Below, piece by piece: positions 29,133 through 29,288 of a stretch of DNA of 29,288 bases; the first letter of the stretch is position 1; each line of letters begins with the position of its first letter. Source of the DNA: SIG603 sp964370635 (GTDB taxonomy: Bacteria; Bacillota; Clostridia; Oscillospirales; Acutalibacteraceae); assembly GCA_964370635.1 (NCBI GenBank), contig CAYJJU010000024.1:1-29288 (forward strand). The letters run 5' to 3'. The translations under genes and the position numbers were made by a program. The notes under the pieces were generated by a model. It saw nothing but the letters and a program-made list of their open reading frames with translations, made no database searches and was not told the DNA's origin.

Positions 29133-29288
29133 TTATTTAGTTACTGTTTTTGTGTAATTAAAGATTATTCCGCCCTGTATACTCTCGTATGAAAAAGACT
29201 CAAAACCACGTTTAGTTAATTCATAATTAGGCGGGGTCTGTGAATAAAAGTCTGTAAATTCAGATTTTCTATGATAAGTTTTGGGAGT
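29133..29288 (-). CDS. C-terminal end of an unidentified protein (runs off the window)
   Basis: The minus frame from the window edge is open for 51 codons to TAA at 29133-29135: it begins TPKTYHRKSEFTDFYSQTPP, continues NYELTKRGFESFSYESIQGG and ends IIFNYTKTVTK. It is immediately followed by a strong terminator in the same direction, which supports a real gene. The piece is rich in aromatic and polar residues with no motif I recognise, so no function is proposed. Confidence 0.6.
   Translation of the reverse strand, partial: TPKTYHRKSEFTDFYSQTPPNYELTKRGFESFSYESIQGGIIFNYTKTVTK

Overview
The window looks like chromosomal DNA from an anaerobic Firmicute of the class Clostridia. The DNA is A+T-rich with strong AGGAGG-type ribosome binding sites and sigma-A-like promoters (TTGACA-17-TATAAT). 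Further support comes from a eukaryotic/archaeal-type prolyl-tRNA synthetase, a pyrB-pyrI pair, a YebC homologue, an ECF S component and many lipoprotein solute-binding proteins. No phage, plasmid, CRISPR or transposase gene is visible.

Layout. 1-4440 holds ordinary housekeeping genes: the 5' part of a Gfo/Idh/MocA oxidoreductase, proS and acpP on the minus strand, then aroK and a CPA2-type cation/H+ antiporter on the plus strand, closed by a shared terminator. 4440-16907 is the accessory heart of the window, all on the minus strand. In transcription order it has one solute-binding lipoprotein, two ABC permeases (MalF and MalG types, no ATPase), four more paralogous binding lipoproteins in tandem, then two membrane proteins that share a cytoplasmic module and membrane anchor. 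One of these carries a family-3 solute-binding domain outside. The other carries a GH25 lysozyme fold that has lost its catalytic D-x-E pair. A small anchored protein ends the run. Between the binding-protein genes lie repeated leader sequences and the 34-codon remnant of a deleted sixth binding protein.

16961-21519 is an acetyltransferase neighbourhood, also on the minus strand: a GNAT, an Eis-like protein, a LUD-domain protein and an AAC(3)-like protein in one tight operon, and a second Eis-like gene in its own unit upstream. The short operon runs in the same direction into the binding-protein array with only 53 bp between them. 21618-23382 is an SDR plus beta-propeller lactonase operon, followed by a tRNA-Leu gene with tandem look-alike terminators.

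23831-28542 is plus-strand housekeeping (an uncharacterised helical protein, yebC, pyrBI with a tiny membrane protein attached), a minus-strand EamA transporter, and a divergent ECF S component. The last kilobase has two tRNA-Ser genes, terminators, and a 140-bp element that can fold as a closing stem plus three hairpins and repeats the 3' end of the preceding tRNA-Ser. The window ends inside an unidentified minus-strand gene.

The least ordinary items are this tRNA-linked element, the binding-protein array with its two 'same anchor, different ectodomain' proteins, the catalytically dead GH25, and the 240-bp structured spacer before pyrB. All functional statements rest on reading motifs by eye; no database search was run.
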